This document shows, piece by piece, positions 13,921 to 15,152 of a stretch of 15,152 bases of DNA. Positions within the stretch are counted from its first letter, which is position 1; each line of letters begins with the position of its first letter. Source of the DNA: an uncultured Thalassolituus sp. Lineage in GTDB: Bacteria > Pseudomonadota > Gammaproteobacteria > Pseudomonadales > Oceanobacteraceae. The stretch lies in NCBI GenBank assembly GCA_913054055.1, contig CAJXIT010000041.1, positions 1 through 15,152 on the forward strand, written 5' to 3'. The notes below the pieces were generated by a model, which was given only the letters and a program-made list of their open reading frames with translations, ran no database searches and had not been told where the DNA came from. The translations under genes were made by a program, and so were the position numbers.

Positions 13921-14014
13921 CGCTCATTCCTACGCCGATGCTAGTCGGATCAGGTTCAACGGGTAATGATCTCAGCCTATAATCAAAGTGATTGATTACC
14001 GGCACCCCGTGAGC
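13921..14014 (-). ncRNA. TPP riboswitch (THI box) of the thi operon
   Basis: Minus-strand RNA with the conserved THI-box order: ACGGGGTGCC near the 5' end, then GGCTGAGAT, then ACCCGTTGAACCTGATC, and GGCGTAGGAATGAGC at the 3' end. Closing stem P1 is GCTCA (rev. of 14010-14014) with TGAGC (rev. of 13922-13926). The variable P3 arm is a TAATCA/TGATTA hairpin with a 7-nt loop. It binds thiamine pyrophosphate and reduces expression of thiC and the downstream genes. No strong GC-rich terminator follows, only an AT-rich AAAAGAT/ATCTTTT pairing with a U-run. Translation control is therefore more likely. Confidence 0.95.
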
Positions 14015-14021
14015 AAGTCCC

Positions 14022-14049
14022 ATATTAATGATTCAAAATTGAAATGCAA
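14022..14049 (-). promoter_or_regulatory. Candidate promoter of the thi operon
   Basis: -35 TTGCAT (rev. of 14044-14049) and -10 TAATAT (rev. of 14022-14027) have 16-bp spacing and place the start near 14015, right at the riboswitch. A TTCAA-AA-TTGAA inverted repeat (14032-14043) occupies the spacer and might be an operator. The 13768-14115 gap otherwise holds the riboswitch, the thiC leader and the cupin upstream region; no gene is seen. Confidence 0.45.
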
Positions 14050-14115
14050 AAGAAAATAGTGAAAGATATTGGACATAAAAATGAAACTTGAAAAGAATGG
14101 TAAAAAGGATCCAGC

Positions 14116-14583
14116 ATGCGCCTAATCACGTTAGCCACTTCCCTAGTATTAACCACTAGCCTTAGCCTATGCCAAGCTCAACAGCTACAAGCCAAATCCG
14201 ACATTCCAAACGGGACCATTCAAGTATTTGAGCATAAGATAAAATGGCGAAAAGCGGCCCCTTCATTGCCTGAAGGCACCTTGTTAGCGGTATTAGAAGG
14301 CCACCCAAAACAATCAGGGCTATTCACCATTCGTTTAAAAACACCCAAGCATATGCGCTTAGCCGTGCATCAGCACCCAGGACCAGAGCGGGTGACCATT
14401 TTACAAGGTGAACTGTACGTAGGGTTTGGCGAAAAAATGAATACGGATGTGGCCACACAATACAAGGTTGGAGATTATTACGTGACACCATCGGGTCATG
14501 ATCACTATGTGTTTACTAAAGATAAAGAAGCGGTGATCCAGATAACAGGAATGGGGCCTTGGGAAGTTGTGTTTAAAGATTGA
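14116..14583 (+). CDS. Secreted cupin-domain protein
   Basis: Single-domain cupin of 155 residues with a Sec signal peptide (hydrophobic 3-18, likely cleavage after CQA at residue 21), so periplasmic or secreted. Cupin motif 1 is HQHPGPERVTILQG (85-98), giving metal ligands His85, His87 and Glu91. Motif 2 is GDYYVTPSGHDH (119-130), giving the fourth ligand His130. The spacing fits the classic motifs exactly. The bound metal, and whether it is an enzyme or a binding protein, cannot be read from sequence. The start has AAGGA 6 nt upstream. The -1 to the signal-region Cys19 is Leu, so this is not a lipoprotein. It is divergent from the thi operon but has no evident link to thiamine. Confidence 0.85.
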   Translation: MRLITLATSLVLTTSLSLCQAQQLQAKSDIPNGTIQVFEHKIKWRKAAPSLPEGTLLAVLEGHPKQSGLFTIRLKTPKHMRLAVHQHPGPERVTILQGELYVGFGEKMNTDVATQYKVGDYYVTPSGHDHYVFTKDKEAVIQITGMGPWEVVFKD

Positions 14584-14604
14584 CGATCAAATCAAGCATC
14601 ACAA

Positions 14605-14638
14605 AAGAAAAAAGCCAGTTGATTGCTCAACTGGCTTT
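14605..14638 (-). terminator. Bidirectional terminator between cupin and right-edge gene
   Basis: Perfect 12-bp stem, AAAGCCAGTTGA (14611-14622) with TCAACTGGCTTT (14627-14638), and a 4-nt loop. The minus strand continues into TTTTTTC and more T, so it chiefly ends the right-edge gene. The plus-strand T-run is short but may also serve the cupin gene. Confidence 0.9.
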
Positions 14639-14664
14639 CATCAAACTAATCTCGCTTAATCAGG

Positions 14665-15152
14665 TTATTTTGGTGCACCTTCAGCGTAAAAATAGACAGC
14701 TTCCTCTTCGCCACATCCGTTGAAATATACTTCAATCTCAGCAGAACTATTTAGATCTTGTATATACATCGAGCCATTCCCAATTGAGCCATCTTCACAG
14801 TATTGAACACTATAAAAATTAGCAAACACTTTACCTAGCTCAGGAAGAAAGAATTCTGCCGCCCCTCTATAACCATTAGATAAAGATACTGATAGGTTTT
14901 CCACTCGATAGATTTTGCCATTTTCAGCAAGAACATCAGCATCCACAATGCACGGAGCTTCTGCATTAGGGCAGGTTTGAGATACTTTAGAAGTAGCGAT
15001 TACACCATCAAAGTCAATTGTTGTATCAACGACTAAAACGCTTTCAGTATTTGACTTTGTGTACACGACTGACCCATTTGTTTCGACAATATTATCAGCT
15101 GAGTCAACATTAAAGTAGTCAATTTTCACCAAACTATCTTTCAGAGTAATAG
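14665..15152 (-). CDS. Unknown, probably exported protein, 5' end cut by window edge
   Basis: I do not recognise this protein. The reading frame stays open to the right edge: in-frame residues ITLKDSL precede the TTG at 15132, and no stop is seen, so the N-terminus lies outside the window. The visible part (about 162 residues) is acidic, rich in Ser, Val, Asn and Asp and likely mostly beta strand. Four cysteines (CPNAEAPC, then YCEDG and NGCGE) suggest two disulfides and hence export, but no signal sequence can be checked. It ends AEGAPK with a TAA at 14665-14667 and a strong terminator close behind. A secreted or lipoprotein domain is my best guess. Confidence 0.7.
   Translation of the reverse strand, partial: ITLKDSLVKIDYFNVDSADNIVETNGSVVYTKSNTESVLVVDTTIDFDGVIATSKVSQTCPNAEAPCIVDADVLAENGKIYRVENLSVSLSNGYRGAAEFFLPELGKVFANFYSVQYCEDGSIGNGSMYIQDLNSSAEIEVYFNGCGEEEAVYFYAEGAPK

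Noticed and set aside
14116..14178. Lipoprotein signal on the cupin protein (Cys19)
   Set aside because: The residue before Cys19 is Leu, not the small residue a lipobox needs; an ordinary signal peptide with cleavage after CQA fits better.

Overview
This looks like chromosomal core sequence from a moderately AT-rich, probably marine gammaproteobacterium. The reasons are the aspS-yebC pair, the aerobic ThiO-type thiamine operon, the SGNH, HIT, FemAB-like and HU proteins, and a Pseudomonas-type AspRS. An Oceanospirillales-like host is my inference from overall protein character; no marker gene fixes the genus. I see no phage, transposase, integrase, CRISPR array, rRNA or tRNA.

Layout. 1-2658 (minus strand): yebC, cut by the left edge, behind aspS, with an intrinsic terminator and a short palindromic repeat between them. 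2922-5429 (plus strand): a two-domain HPt/HD-GYP signalling protein, a lysine-tailed HU-like nucleoid protein with its own promoter and terminator, and a membrane-anchored SGNH hydrolase. 5507-7183: a HIT-family protein and a FemAB-like GNAT protein, divergently transcribed from a 48-bp gap that holds a perfect inverted repeat. 7184-7431: non-coding, with three degenerate copies of a roughly 30-bp repeat. 7432-14015 (minus strand): a thiamine operon, read right to left as TPP riboswitch, thiC, thiO, thiS, thiG and a thiD-thiE fusion, followed 71 bp later by a DsbA/FrnE-like gene that lacks the CxxC motif. 14116-14583: a secreted cupin, transcribed away from the thi operon. 14665-15152: a minus-strand protein of unknown function that runs off the right edge.

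How the genes work together. ThiC makes HMP-P. ThiO oxidises glycine to the imine that ThiG condenses with DXP and ThiS-thiocarboxylate to form the thiazole phosphate. The ThiD half of the fusion phosphorylates HMP-P and the ThiE half joins the two rings. TPP closes the loop through the riboswitch upstream of thiC. No thiF is present, so ThiS adenylation must be done from another locus. Genes within the operon overlap or nearly touch, which suggests translational coupling.

I did not find a clearly new system. The observations most worth a second look are the altered residues in the HD-GYP and ThiD domains, the HU protein with a histone-H1-like tail, the residue signature of a non-discriminating AspRS, the degenerate intergenic repeats and the thiC leader hairpin.
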